The notes under the pieces were generated by a model. The model was not told the DNA's origin. It ran no database searches and saw only the letters and a list, made by a program, of their open reading frames with translations. From Conexibacter sp. (GTDB taxonomy: Bacteria; Actinomycetota; Thermoleophilia; Solirubrobacterales; Solirubrobacteraceae), in NCBI GenBank assembly GCA_025964055.1, contig JAOPZP010000556.1, positions 1-19,263 on the forward strand: 19,263 nucleotides of DNA. Direction: 5' to 3'. The position numbers were made by a program, and so were the translations under genes. Shown piece after piece: positions 1 to 7,465 of the stretch; the first letter of the stretch is position 1; every line of letters starts with the position of its first letter.

Positions 1-1238
1 TCGGGGGCGATCATGTTCTGCAGCCGCAGCTCCAGCGGGTCCTTGCCCAGCCGCCGGGCCAGCCGGTCCATCAGCCGCTCGCGGGCGAAGTTGACCTCGG
101 GCTGGCCGTAGCCGCGGTAGGCGCCGATCGGCGTCTTGTTGGTCAAGACGACCCGCCGCTCGACGAACCCGTCGGGCACGTCGTAGGGCCCGGTGAAGAC
201 GACGCTCGACAGCTGCGCCGAGCCGAAGGGCGAGTTGTAGGCCCCGAGGTCGGTCGCGTAGAGGTCGCGCATCGCGGTGATGCGGCCGTCGGCGGTCGCG
301 CCGATCGTGAAGTCGTGCACCGACTCGCGGGCGTGCGTCGTGGACCGGAAGTGCTCGAGGCGGTCCTCCACCCACTTGACCGGCCGGCGCAGCGCCATGG
401 CGTGCAGGCAGGCCAGGACGTCCTCGGGGTAGACGCCGAGCTTGAGCCCGAAGGCGCCGCCGACGTCGCCGGCGATCACGCGGACGTCGCCCTCGTCGAG
501 CGTGAGCGCCTCGGCCAGCTGCTTGCGCACGAGGTGCGGCACCTGGGTCGAGGCGTGGACGGTGAGCTCGCGGGCCCCCGGGCGCCACTGCGCGAGGATC
601 GCCCGGCCCTCCATCGGCAGGCCGGTGACGCGGTTGATCCGGAAGCGGTCGGAGACGACGACGTCGGCCTCGGCCAGCCGGGCCTCGGCGTCGCCCTTGC
701 CCTGTGGGTTGACGGCGACGACGTTGGTCGGCAGCACGTCGGGATGCAGCGCGGGGGCGGCCGGGTCGGCCGCGTCCAGGACGTCGGTGACGTGCGGCAG
801 CGGCTCGAAGTCGACGTCGATCAGGTCCAGCGCGTCCTCGGCCAGCGCGCGGCTGGTGGCCACGACGCTGACGACCGGCTGGCCCTCGAATGCCGCGATC
901 TCCTGGGCCAGGGCGAAGAAGCGCAGGTCGGGTACGCCCGGCACGGGCCGCAGCACGGTGATGGGGTTGCTCAGGCGCGCGACGTCGCTGCCGACCAGCA
1001 CCTGGCGCACGCCGGGCATGCGCTCGGCGTCGGAGGTGTCGATCGCGCGGATCCGCGCGTGCGGGAACGGGCAGCGCAGCACCGCCATGTGGAGCGTGTG
1101 CGGCAGGTCCACGTCGTCGGTGAAGCGGCCGTCGCCGCGCAGCAGGCGGTCGTCCTCCTTGCGCGGGACCCAGGTCCCGATGCCGCCCGGGGCGGCCTCG
1201 CGCTCGCGCGGCGGTGCCGGTGCCGTGGGCCTAGCCAT
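1..1238 (-). CDS. Molybdopterin-binding large subunit of a molybdenum hydroxylase (xanthine dehydrogenase/CoxL family), partial
   Basis: This is the catalytic subunit of a three- or four-part molybdenum hydroxylase. Only the first 412 residues are in the window; the C-terminus, with the catalytic Glu, lies beyond base 1. The N-terminal domain begins GIGTWVPRKEDDRLLRGDGRF (20-39 region). A molybdopterin-contact loop GGAFGLKLG is at 260-268 and AYRGYGQPE at 373-381. The form I CO dehydrogenase signature AYRCSFR is absent, so this is a hydroxylase of another substrate. The ATG at 1238 overlaps the stop of the 2Fe-2S subunit by 8 nt and has GGAGG nine bases upstream. Being last in an operon with 2,5-dihydroxypyridine ring-cleavage genes, it probably hydroxylates a pyridine ring; 3-hydroxypyridine to 2,5-dihydroxypyridine is the best guess. 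The family is certain, the substrate inferred. Confidence 0.93.
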   Translation of the reverse strand, partial: MARPTAPAPPREREAAPGGIGTWVPRKEDDRLLRGDGRFTDDVDLPHTLHMAVLRCPFPHARIRAIDTSDAERMPGVRQVLVGSDVARLSNPITVLRPVPGVPDLRFFALAQEIAAFEGQPVVSVVATSRALAEDALDLIDVDFEPLPHVTDVLDAADPAAPALHPDVLPTNVVAVNPQGKGDAEARLAEADVVVSDRFRINRVTGLPMEGRAILAQWRPGARELTVHASTQVPHLVRKQLAEALTLDEGDVRVIAGDVGGAFGLKLGVYPEDVLACLHAMALRRPVKWVEDRLEHFRSTTHARESVHDFTIGATADGRITAMRDLYATDLGAYNSPFGSAQLSSVVFTGPYDVPDGFVERRVVLTNKTPIGAYRGYGQPEVNFARERLMDRLARRLGKDPLELRLQNMIAP

Positions 1239-1722
1239 CGGCGCGGGCCTCCGCGGTCGCATCGAGGTGATGCTCGACTGCGTCGACGATGTGGTCGTAG
1301 CCGGTGCAGCGGCACAGCACGCCCGCGAGCTCCTGGCGGATCTCGTCGCGGCCGAGGCGGCGCCCCTCGCGGGCCAGCGCCGTGGCGGTCATCAGGAAGC
1401 CGGGCGTGCAGAACCCGCACTGCAGCGCGTGCTCGTCCTTGAAGGCCTGCTGCAGCGGGTCGAGCCGGTCGTCGACGGCCAGCGACTCGACGGTCTCGAC
1501 CTCGGCGCCGTCGAGCTGGGCGGCGAGCATCAGGCAGGACTTGATCGCCTGCCCGTCGACCAGGATGGTGCACATGCCGCAGACGCCCTGCTCGCAGCCG
1601 ACGTGCGTGCCGGTCAGGCCGAGCTGGTGGCGCAGGAAGTCGGCCGCGTGCGTGCGCGCCTCGACCCGCTGCTCGTGGACCTCGCCGTTGACGGTGACGG
1701 TGATGTCGATGTGCTCGTTCAT
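1231..1722 (-). CDS. 2Fe-2S subunit of the molybdenum hydroxylase
   Basis: This 163-residue protein is the electron-transfer subunit, of normal family length, carrying two [2Fe-2S] clusters between the molybdenum centre and FAD. The plant-ferredoxin-type cluster ligands are C43, C48, C51 and C63 (CEQGVCGMC at 43-51). The second, helical-domain cluster uses C102, C105, C137 and C139 (CGFC at 102-105 and CRC at 137-139). All eight cysteines are present. The ATG at 1722 overlaps the stop of the FAD subunit as ATGA and has an AAGGGGAG ribosome site close upstream. Its own TAG overlaps the start of the large subunit. Cytoplasmic, with no signal peptide. It is clearly intact and works with its two neighbours. 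Confidence 0.96.
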   Translation of the reverse strand: MNEHIDITVTVNGEVHEQRVEARTHAADFLRHQLGLTGTHVGCEQGVCGMCTILVDGQAIKSCLMLAAQLDGAEVETVESLAVDDRLDPLQQAFKDEHALQCGFCTPGFLMTATALAREGRRLGRDEIRQELAGVLCRCTGYDHIVDAVEHHLDATAEARADG

Positions 1723-2585
1723 CGCTGCTCCCCTTGGGCCAGCTCGCGCAGCAGGCGCCGGACGTGGATGGGGACGAGGTGCTCGCGGTAGGCGGCCCCG
1801 GCGCGGACGTCGTCGGGCGCGTCGACGACCTCCATCGCGAGCGCGGCCGCCGCGTCGATCGTCGCGTCGTCCCAGGTGCGGCCCTCGAGCGCGGCCGCGG
1901 CCGCCTCGGCGAGCAGCGGGCGGTCGTTGACGCCGCCGAGCCCGATCCGCACGCCCTCCCACCGGCCCTCGGCGCCGCGGCTGGCGGCGACGGCGACGCT
2001 GAGGACGGCGAAGTCGTTGTGCTTGCGCCCGCGCTCGAAGAAGCGGCAGTGATCGGGCGCCAGCGGGAAGCGCACGGCCACCAGCAGCTCCTCGGGCTCG
2101 AGCACGCTCGCGTAGGAGCCGGCGAAGAAGTCGGCCGCCGGGATGTCGCGCTCGCCCTGGGTGGTGCGCGCGACGATCGTCGCGTCGAGGACGAGGCACG
2201 CCAGCGCCATCTCACCGGTCGGATCGGCCTGTGCCAGCGCGCCGCCGATCGTGCCGCGGTTGCGCACCTGGCGGTCGCCGATGTACTGAACGATGTGCTG
2301 CAACAACGGCAGGCGCTCGGAGACCACGGGCGAGGACTCGATCGTCGCGTAGCGCACGAGCGCGCCGACGACGGTCTCCGAGCCGCGCGCCTCGATGCGG
2401 CCCAGCTCGCCGGCCAGGCCGTTGATGTCCACCAGCGCGGACGGGCGCATCAGGCGCATCCCGAGCATCGGCAGGAGGCTCTGGCCGCCGGCGAGCACCC
2501 GGGCCATGCCCAGGTGGTCCTCCAGCGCCTGCAGCGCCTCGTCGACCGTCGCCGGCTTGACGTACTCGAAGGGCGCGGCCTTCAC
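1719..2585 (-). CDS. FAD-binding medium subunit of the molybdenum hydroxylase
   Basis: This 288-residue protein belongs to the CoxM/XdhB FAD-binding family and passes electrons from the Fe-S subunit through FAD to the final acceptor. The two FAD-binding motifs are present: AGGQSLLP at 32-39 and NRGTIGGALAQADP at 109-122. The C-terminal CO-dehydrogenase-flavoprotein-type domain follows (about 180-285). The start is taken as GTG 2585, which overlaps the stop of the upstream ATP-grasp gene as GTGA. There is no strong ribosome site of its own, so translational coupling is likely. The subunit order FAD, 2Fe-2S, Mo is the usual M-S-L order of CoxMSL-type hydroxylases. Family assignment is secure; the substrate comes from context only. 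Confidence 0.95.
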   Translation of the reverse strand: MKAAPFEYVKPATVDEALQALEDHLGMARVLAGGQSLLPMLGMRLMRPSALVDINGLAGELGRIEARGSETVVGALVRYATIESSPVVSERLPLLQHIVQYIGDRQVRNRGTIGGALAQADPTGEMALACLVLDATIVARTTQGERDIPAADFFAGSYASVLEPEELLVAVRFPLAPDHCRFFERGRKHNDFAVLSVAVAASRGAEGRWEGVRIGLGGVNDRPLLAEAAAAALEGRTWDDATIDAAAALAMEVVDAPDDVRAGAAYREHLVPIHVRRLLRELAQGEQR

Positions 2586-3676
2586 CGGCCGGTCGTCCCG
2601 GCTCCGAAGCTCATGAACTTGGCCAGGACGCGATCGACGGCGGCGCCGCCCGCGCCGTCGCCGGTGACCGAGCGGACGGGCTTGCTCGCCCACACCGTCT
2701 CCGGGCGCGCCTGCAGCAGGTGCAGCCGGCCCTCCTGGTCGATCGCCCACTCCATGTCCATCGGCGCGCCGCGGTGGCGCTCGATGCGCTTGCCCAGCTC
2801 GGCGATCGCGACCGCCTCGGCGTCGCTCAGGCACGGCTGCGCGCCGCGCTCGGGCTCGACGGCCAGCAGGCCGACCTCGCGCGTGGCCTCGTCGAAGCCG
2901 TACTCCTCGGTCTGGGTGCCGATCTCGCTGGCCAGCAGCTCCAGCGTCACCTTGTCGACGCGGAAGCGATCGGGGGTGATGTCGCCCTTGACGACGCCCT
3001 CCCCCAGCCCCCAGCAGCCTTCGAGCACGATCTTGGAGCGGTCGCCGTTGACCGGGTCCAGCGTGAACATGACCCCGGCCGCGCGGGCCTGCACCATCTG
3101 CTGGACGCCGACGCACATGCCGGGCAGCGTGTCGCCGTCGATGACCGGCACGCCGTCCTGCGGGCGGTAGGTCAGCACCTGCGGGCCGAACAGGCCCGCC
3201 CAGCAGCGGCGCACGTTGCGCAGGACGTCCTCGGGCCCGCAGACCCACAGGTAGGTGTCGTACTGGCCGGCGAAGCTCGCGCCCTCGAGGTCCTCGCTGA
3301 CGCCGCTGGAGCGCACCGCGACCGGCACGCCCGGCATGCCGGTGCGCTGCTCCAGGGCCTCGTAGGCCTCCGTCACCTCGGCGGTCAGCCGGGGCGGCAT
3401 CGGCGCGTCCTCGATGATCTGCGCCAGCTGCGCGCTCACGCGCTCCACGGCCTGGAGGTCGTCGAGGTCGAGCCCGGCGCACTGCTCCTTGGCGGCCTGC
3501 TGCAGGCCGGTGTGCTCGGCGAACAGGGCGAACGCCGCGGTCGTGATGCCGAACGCCGGCGGGACGTCGAAGCCCGCCTCGGTCATCTCGACGAGGCTGC
3601 CCAGCTTGCCGCCGAGCAGCTCGGACCCGGCGCCGTCGGCCTGGTCGATCCAGACGATCGTCCGTAGCGCGGTCAT
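2582..3676 (-). CDS. ATP-grasp protein like the N-terminal domain of PEP synthase / pyruvate phosphate dikinase (phosphotransferase ATP subunit)
   Basis: This 364-residue protein contains only the ATP/nucleotide-binding half of PEP synthase or pyruvate phosphate dikinase. Visible motifs are GGK at 22-24, RSSGVSEDLEGASFAGQ at 122-138 (usual family form RSSA-x-EDL-x2-ASFAGQ), GVMFTLDP at 201-208, GLGEGVVKG at 233-241, MDMEWAID at 316-323 and LQARPET at 331-337. It lacks both the swivel His domain and the PEP/pyruvate barrel; the swivel domain is supplied by the gene just upstream. Size and content match protein 2 (about 40 kDa) of Thauera phenylphosphate synthase. A perfect AGGAGGG site lies 6 nt before ATG 3676, and the start overlaps the previous stop as ATGA. 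Proposed role: uses ATP to phosphorylate the partner's His. Not a complete PEP synthase. Confidence 0.92.
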   Translation of the reverse strand: MTALRTIVWIDQADGAGSELLGGKLGSLVEMTEAGFDVPPAFGITTAAFALFAEHTGLQQAAKEQCAGLDLDDLQAVERVSAQLAQIIEDAPMPPRLTAEVTEAYEALEQRTGMPGVPVAVRSSGVSEDLEGASFAGQYDTYLWVCGPEDVLRNVRRCWAGLFGPQVLTYRPQDGVPVIDGDTLPGMCVGVQQMVQARAAGVMFTLDPVNGDRSKIVLEGCWGLGEGVVKGDITPDRFRVDKVTLELLASEIGTQTEEYGFDEATREVGLLAVEPERGAQPCLSDAEAVAIAELGKRIERHRGAPMDMEWAIDQEGRLHLLQARPETVWASKPVRSVTGDGAGGAAVDRVLAKFMSFGAGTTGR

Positions 3677-5514
3677 GCGTCGCCCTCCTGGAGGATGCGG
3701 ACGACGCCGGTGTCGCCGTCGACCTCGATCAGCTGCCCCGTCTTGATGGTCTGGGTGCCGTAGCCGGTGCCGACGACCGCCGGCAGGCCGTACTCGCGCG
3801 AGACGATCGCGGTGTGGGCCATGATCCCGCCCACGTCGGAGACCGCCGCGCCGAGGCGCGAGAACACCGGCGCCCAGCTGGGCGCGGTGACGCGGCAGAC
3901 CAGGATGTCGCCGCGCTGCACCTCGTGCAGCTGCTCGGGGTCGGTCACGACCATCGCGCGGCCGCGGGCCTTGCCCGGCGACGCGGCGACGCCGCGCAGC
4001 TCGGACGCGTCGGGGTCCGACGCCCCCAGCCACTCCTGCACGCGCTCGGTCGTGATGCCCCAGAGCATGATCGTCAGCGGCTCGGTGATCGCGTCGGGCG
4101 GCGTGCCGAGCGCCGGCGGCGGCGTCCACTCGCGCAGCGCGGCGAGCTGGCGCTTGCGCTCCTCGACGATCGGCGGCCAGTGGGTCGGCCCGCGGCCGCC
4201 GGTGCCGGCGGCCCAGCCGATGATCAGGTCATACAGCGCCGAGTGGATCTCGTTGCGGTGCAGCAGGAACAGGTCCTCGCGGTCGGCGATGAAGCCGTGG
4301 GCCACGAACACGTCGCCGAGCTCGCGGACCTTGGACCAGAAGATCGAGTGGTGCCAGTGCTCGACGTAGAAGTTGTGGTTCTCGACGTAGGGGTAGACGG
4401 TGCGGGCCAGCTGCACGAGCTGGTCGAACGCCTCGCGGTCGTCGTCGGTGCCCAGCAGCTCGCGGTACTCGGCCGTGATGCGGGTGCGCTCCTCCAGGAC
4501 GCGCTCCAGCGGGCGGTCGATGTCCTCGCCGGCCTCGAGCTTGTCGATGTAGCCGCGCATCGCCGTGAACGGCAGGCGCAGGTCGTCGATCCAGGCGCGG
4601 TCCGTGTGCGTGTAGCCGGCCCCGGTCGAGTACCAGAACCACGGGTCCTTGGCGGCTTCGAGGGCCTGCAGCCACTCGTCGCCGCGCGGGGCCTCGCCGA
4701 TCGCCGCCAGCAGCGCGTTGGCGTCGGCGGTGTCGCGGACGAGGTCGGCGAGGCCGAGCTCGACGGCCAGCCGCGCGAGCTTGCGGACCTCGTCGTCGGG
4801 GCGGAACAGCAGGATGTCGATGCCGGCGACCATCCGCGCGACCGTCTGGTCGGTGATGCCCGGGAACGCCTCCTGGCAGAACTCCTTGAACGTCAGGTAG
4901 GCGCCGTAGCCGAGATTCAGCATCTCGAAGTGGTAGGCGCCCATCTCGAAGAGGTTCTCGATCAGGCGGTCGTAGCTGGTGAGCAGGTCGTAGGAGCTGA
5001 ACAGCCCGCGGTGCTCGGTGACGAACGACTCCTGCTCGCGGTCGGGCAGCGGCGCGAACGAGATCGCCTTGAGCCGGCCGATGCAGTCCTCGGCCTTGAC
5101 GATCCAGTTGTCGTAGATCTCGTCCCAGTTGGCGTAGTAGTGGCCGGCGCGGCGCTGGAAGTGCTCGGCGCGCTCGGCGATCTGCTGGGGGTCGGACACG
5201 CCGCGCGGGCTGATATACAGGTACCCGTTGATGATGCGGTGGTCGATGCCCCACGACGGCGGGATCTGCCAGACGCGGGTGGTGAGCTGGTTGCACGCCA
5301 CCCACCAGTTCTCGGTCATGATCGTGTCGAACGGGTAGATCGGCGACGGGTTGTGCATGCCGTCGAAGAACCAGAGCTCGCGCTCCTCGACGTCCTTGGT
5401 CGCCTCGCTCAGCAGCGCGTAGTACGGGTACAGCTGCTCCCAGCCCTCGGCGCCGGGGGGCGTCGCGACCGCGTGCGGGCTCAGGAACGAGCCGGTGGCG
5501 TCGGTGGCGCTCAT
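3673..5514 (-). CDS. PEP-utilizing swivel-domain protein with large aromatic-rich N-terminal domain (phenylphosphate synthase / rifampin phosphotransferase-like)
   Basis: This 613-residue protein has two parts. Residues about 1-505 form a large helical domain rich in Trp, Tyr and Phe, comparable in position to the substrate-binding domain of rifampin phosphotransferase. Residues 507-613 are a PEP-utilizing mobile (swivel) domain with the phosphoryl-carrying His in GGIMAHTAIVSREYG (H567). There is no PEP/pyruvate TIM barrel after it. Size and layout fit protein 1 (about 70 kDa) of phenylphosphate synthase, with the ATP-grasp partner encoded just downstream (ATGA overlap). In Ensifer 3-hydroxypyridine degradation, a PEP-utilizing protein and a dikinase-like protein are reported to be needed for the first hydroxylation. 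I infer that a phosphoryl group passes from H567 to a hydroxypyridine. ATG 5514 lies 2 nt after the dioxygenase stop. Confidence 0.9.
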   Translation of the reverse strand: MSATDATGSFLSPHAVATPPGAEGWEQLYPYYALLSEATKDVEERELWFFDGMHNPSPIYPFDTIMTENWWVACNQLTTRVWQIPPSWGIDHRIINGYLYISPRGVSDPQQIAERAEHFQRRAGHYYANWDEIYDNWIVKAEDCIGRLKAISFAPLPDREQESFVTEHRGLFSSYDLLTSYDRLIENLFEMGAYHFEMLNLGYGAYLTFKEFCQEAFPGITDQTVARMVAGIDILLFRPDDEVRKLARLAVELGLADLVRDTADANALLAAIGEAPRGDEWLQALEAAKDPWFWYSTGAGYTHTDRAWIDDLRLPFTAMRGYIDKLEAGEDIDRPLERVLEERTRITAEYRELLGTDDDREAFDQLVQLARTVYPYVENHNFYVEHWHHSIFWSKVRELGDVFVAHGFIADREDLFLLHRNEIHSALYDLIIGWAAGTGGRGPTHWPPIVEERKRQLAALREWTPPPALGTPPDAITEPLTIMLWGITTERVQEWLGASDPDASELRGVAASPGKARGRAMVVTDPEQLHEVQRGDILVCRVTAPSWAPVFSRLGAAVSDVGGIMAHTAIVSREYGLPAVVGTGYGTQTIKTGQLIEVDGDTGVVRILQEGDA

Positions 5515-5516
5515 GG

Positions 5517-6569
5517 TCACGCCCGGGCCGGGACGTCGTCGGCCTTGAGGACGTCGACGACGATGTCGCCGTCGACCACGATCGGCTCGTCGTCGAGGTA
5601 CAGCGTGCAGTTGCGCATCGGGACGTCGACGTGGCAGAGCGTCTCGTTGGGACCGCCGAGCTCGCCGTTGGGCCCGGTGGAGAACAGGACGTTGCCGTAG
5701 AAGGAGCGGCCGTGCATGCCCATGCCCCGCCGGTCGGTCGCCAGGATCGACCACTGCGCGGTCTCCAGCATGCCCCAGCCGATGTGGGCGATGCCGTAGG
5801 CGTCGGGGTCCTTGAACGAGGCCATGTACTCGCGCAGCAGGTCGGCGTCGACGGTGCCGCCGATGTGCTCGATGCGCCCCTGCTCGATCGTCAGCTCGAT
5901 CGGGGTCTGCACGTAGGACTTGAACGGGAAGATGATGTCGCCGGGGGCGATCACGACCGTGCCGTCGACGCCGTCGTCGGCGCCGCCGGTGAAGAGGAAG
6001 CCCGACGGCCAGTGGTCCCAGCGGCCCGGCGTGTCGGTGTAGCCGTACTGCGTGATGACCGGGTAGGAGCCCAGCTTGTAGGTGACGTCGCTGCCGGCCG
6101 CGTTGGTGAAGCGCAGCTCCTTGGCGTTGCCGAGCAGCTCCCCGCCGGCCTCGACGCGCTCGCGCAGGCGGCGTGACGGCGCCATCGCGCGGATGTGCTC
6201 GATCGGCTCGATGCAGAGGAGCACGCGCGTGCCCGACTCCTGGATCTCCAGCTGCTCCTTGGAGAACAGCAGGAAGATCGTGTCGACGACGAGGTCGACG
6301 CCCTTGAGCGCCTCGATCGCCGGGCGGTTGCCGGCCAGCGGCGTCTCGCCGACCTCCCACGCGCCGACGTCGCCGTCCAGGCTCCCGCCCACGTGGGGCA
6401 GGTTGACGTTGAACGCCGTCGCGCCGAGCGCGTCGGCCGCGGCCAGGAACGCGTCGACGTACTCCGACCGCTGATGGCCCTGCGACAGCACCGCGACGGT
6501 GCTGCCCTCGACGATGCCGCAGAGCGCCAGCTCCTCACGACACATTTCCACGAAGGTGGGGACGCGCAT
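5517..6569 (-). CDS. nicX: 2,5-dihydroxypyridine 5,6-dioxygenase (NicX family, aminopeptidase T-like fold)
   Basis: Extradiol-like ring-cleaving dioxygenase that opens 2,5-dihydroxypyridine to N-formylmaleamate with O2 and Fe(II). The 350-residue length equals that of Pseudomonas putida NicX as I recall it. NicX iron ligands are His265, His318 and Asp320; here H262 (AHIGWG, 261-266) and the H313-V-D315 pair (LCHVDVP, 311-317) keep the same H...HxD pattern. The family is related to M29/leucyl aminopeptidase T proteins and is often misannotated as aminopeptidase. The start is ATG 6569, with a GAGGAG ribosome site 7 nt upstream. Its neighbours are a NicD-like deformylase upstream and the putative phosphotransferase downstream, which fits ring opening after a molybdenum-dependent hydroxylation. 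This gene gives the strongest evidence that the operon degrades a pyridine ring. Confidence 0.9.
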   Translation of the reverse strand: MRVPTFVEMCREELALCGIVEGSTVAVLSQGHQRSEYVDAFLAAADALGATAFNVNLPHVGGSLDGDVGAWEVGETPLAGNRPAIEALKGVDLVVDTIFLLFSKEQLEIQESGTRVLLCIEPIEHIRAMAPSRRLRERVEAGGELLGNAKELRFTNAAGSDVTYKLGSYPVITQYGYTDTPGRWDHWPSGFLFTGGADDGVDGTVVIAPGDIIFPFKSYVQTPIELTIEQGRIEHIGGTVDADLLREYMASFKDPDAYGIAHIGWGMLETAQWSILATDRRGMGMHGRSFYGNVLFSTGPNGELGGPNETLCHVDVPMRNCTLYLDDEPIVVDGDIVVDVLKADDVPARA

Positions 6570-6595
6570 GTTCTCTCTCCTCGTTGCTCTGGGGT

Positions 6596-7465
6596 TCAGG
6601 GTCGCGATGCCGCGGCCGGGGCCTGGACGTGTGCTGCCAGCAGGGGACGGACGATGGCCATGAAGGCGTCGAGCTCGTCCCAGGGAACCATGTGACCGGC
6701 CCCCGGCACCTCGTGCACGGTCGCCGCGGGGTTGGCCTGCGCCGCCTCGCGCGCTCCCTCGGCGGTGACCACGGGGCTCGCGCCGCCGTAGATCAGCGCC
6801 GCCGGTGCCGGGACCTCCGGCCACCAGCTGAAGAAGTCCTCCACCTCGGAGAACTGCCGGAAGCTCTCGAGCACCGCCGCCTCGTCGCAGCTGGCCACCC
6901 AGCGCGCGCGCAGCTCGAGCTCGGTGCGCGACCAGCGCGGGTAGAAGCGCTGGACCTCGTCGGCGGTCGTCCCGCGCTGGCCCTCGTGCAACTGCTCGAG
7001 GAACGCCTCGCGCCGGGTCGGGTAGCCCCCGCGCCCCGGGCCGCTGAGCGGCGGGTCGACGATGATCGAGCCACCGAACGGCACGGCGCTGCGGGCGGCC
7101 GCCCAGCTGGCGATCCGCGCTCCCATCGAGTGGCCCAGCAGGAGCGGCTCCTGCAGGCCGAGCGTGGCGACGACGGCCTCGACGTCCTCGACGTAGTCCT
7201 CGATCGCGTAGTGGGGGCCGGTGTCCGACAGGCCGCGCCCGCGCGCGTCGAGCACGACCGGGCGCACGAGGTCGCGCAGCTCGCGGACGACGAAGTCCAA
7301 CGTCACGGCGGGGCTGGTGATGCCCGGCAGGACGACCAGCGGACGGCGGTCGCCGCCGTAGTCGAGCACGTGCAGGCGCACGACGCCGCTCTGCACCCAG
7401 CGGCTCTCGGCCTCCACCGCGGCGAGGTCGGCGCGGGCCGCGTCGCTGACCCTAGGCACCGACAC
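6596..7465 (-). CDS. nicD: N-formylmaleamate deformylase (NicD-like alpha/beta hydrolase)
   Basis: This 289-residue alpha/beta-hydrolase is predicted to remove formate from N-formylmaleamate, giving maleamate. The nucleophile elbow is GHSMGA (111-116, S113). VDPPLSGPGR (136-145) carries the acid D137, and GAGHMVPWDE (256-265) carries H258. The spacing of S113, D137 and H258 tracks the Ser101-Asp125-His245 triad reported for P. putida NicD almost exactly, including the unusual early position of the acid. PGITSPA (47-53) and DARGRGLS (73-80) also match NicD from memory. GTG 7465 is chosen because a perfect AAGGAGGT sits 5 nt upstream (7471-7478); this makes a 14-nt overlap with the upstream dehydrogenase. 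A second in-frame GTG lies 6 nt further in. The dioxygenase gene follows after 26 nt. Confidence 0.9.
   Translation of the reverse strand: MSVPRVSDAARADLAAVEAESRWVQSGVVRLHVLDYGGDRRPLVVLPGITSPAVTLDFVVRELRDLVRPVVLDARGRGLSDTGPHYAIEDYVEDVEAVVATLGLQEPLLLGHSMGARIASWAAARSAVPFGGSIIVDPPLSGPGRGGYPTRREAFLEQLHEGQRGTTADEVQRFYPRWSRTELELRARWVASCDEAAVLESFRQFSEVEDFFSWWPEVPAPAALIYGGASPVVTAEGAREAAQANPAATVHEVPGAGHMVPWDELDAFMAIVRPLLAAHVQAPAAASRP

Noticed and set aside
1..2585. Aerobic CO dehydrogenase (coxMSL), suggested by the medium-small-large gene order
   Set aside because: The large subunit has AYRGYGQ rather than the form I AYRCSFR motif, and the neighbours are pyridine ring-cleavage genes with no cox accessory genes.
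2582..5514. A PEP synthase broken into two genes by a frameshift
   Set aside because: The gene order puts the swivel protein before the ATP-grasp protein, the opposite of PEP synthase. Both genes have proper starts, and the PEP/pyruvate barrel is wholly absent. This is a genuine two-protein system.
3814..5700. Long plus-strand open frame opposite the PEP-utilizing and dioxygenase genes
   Set aside because: It is an antisense shadow produced by high GC content; it reads as low-complexity Arg/Ala/Val/Gly-rich protein with no family motif. Similar antisense frames at 442-1791, 9512-11410 (minus), 12390-13976 (minus) and 17852-19261 (minus) were rejected for the same reason.
5517..6569. Leucyl aminopeptidase (M29-like)
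   Set aside because: The fold family is shared, but length, the H262/H313/D315 pattern and the neighbouring NicD-like gene fit 2,5-dihydroxypyridine dioxygenase.
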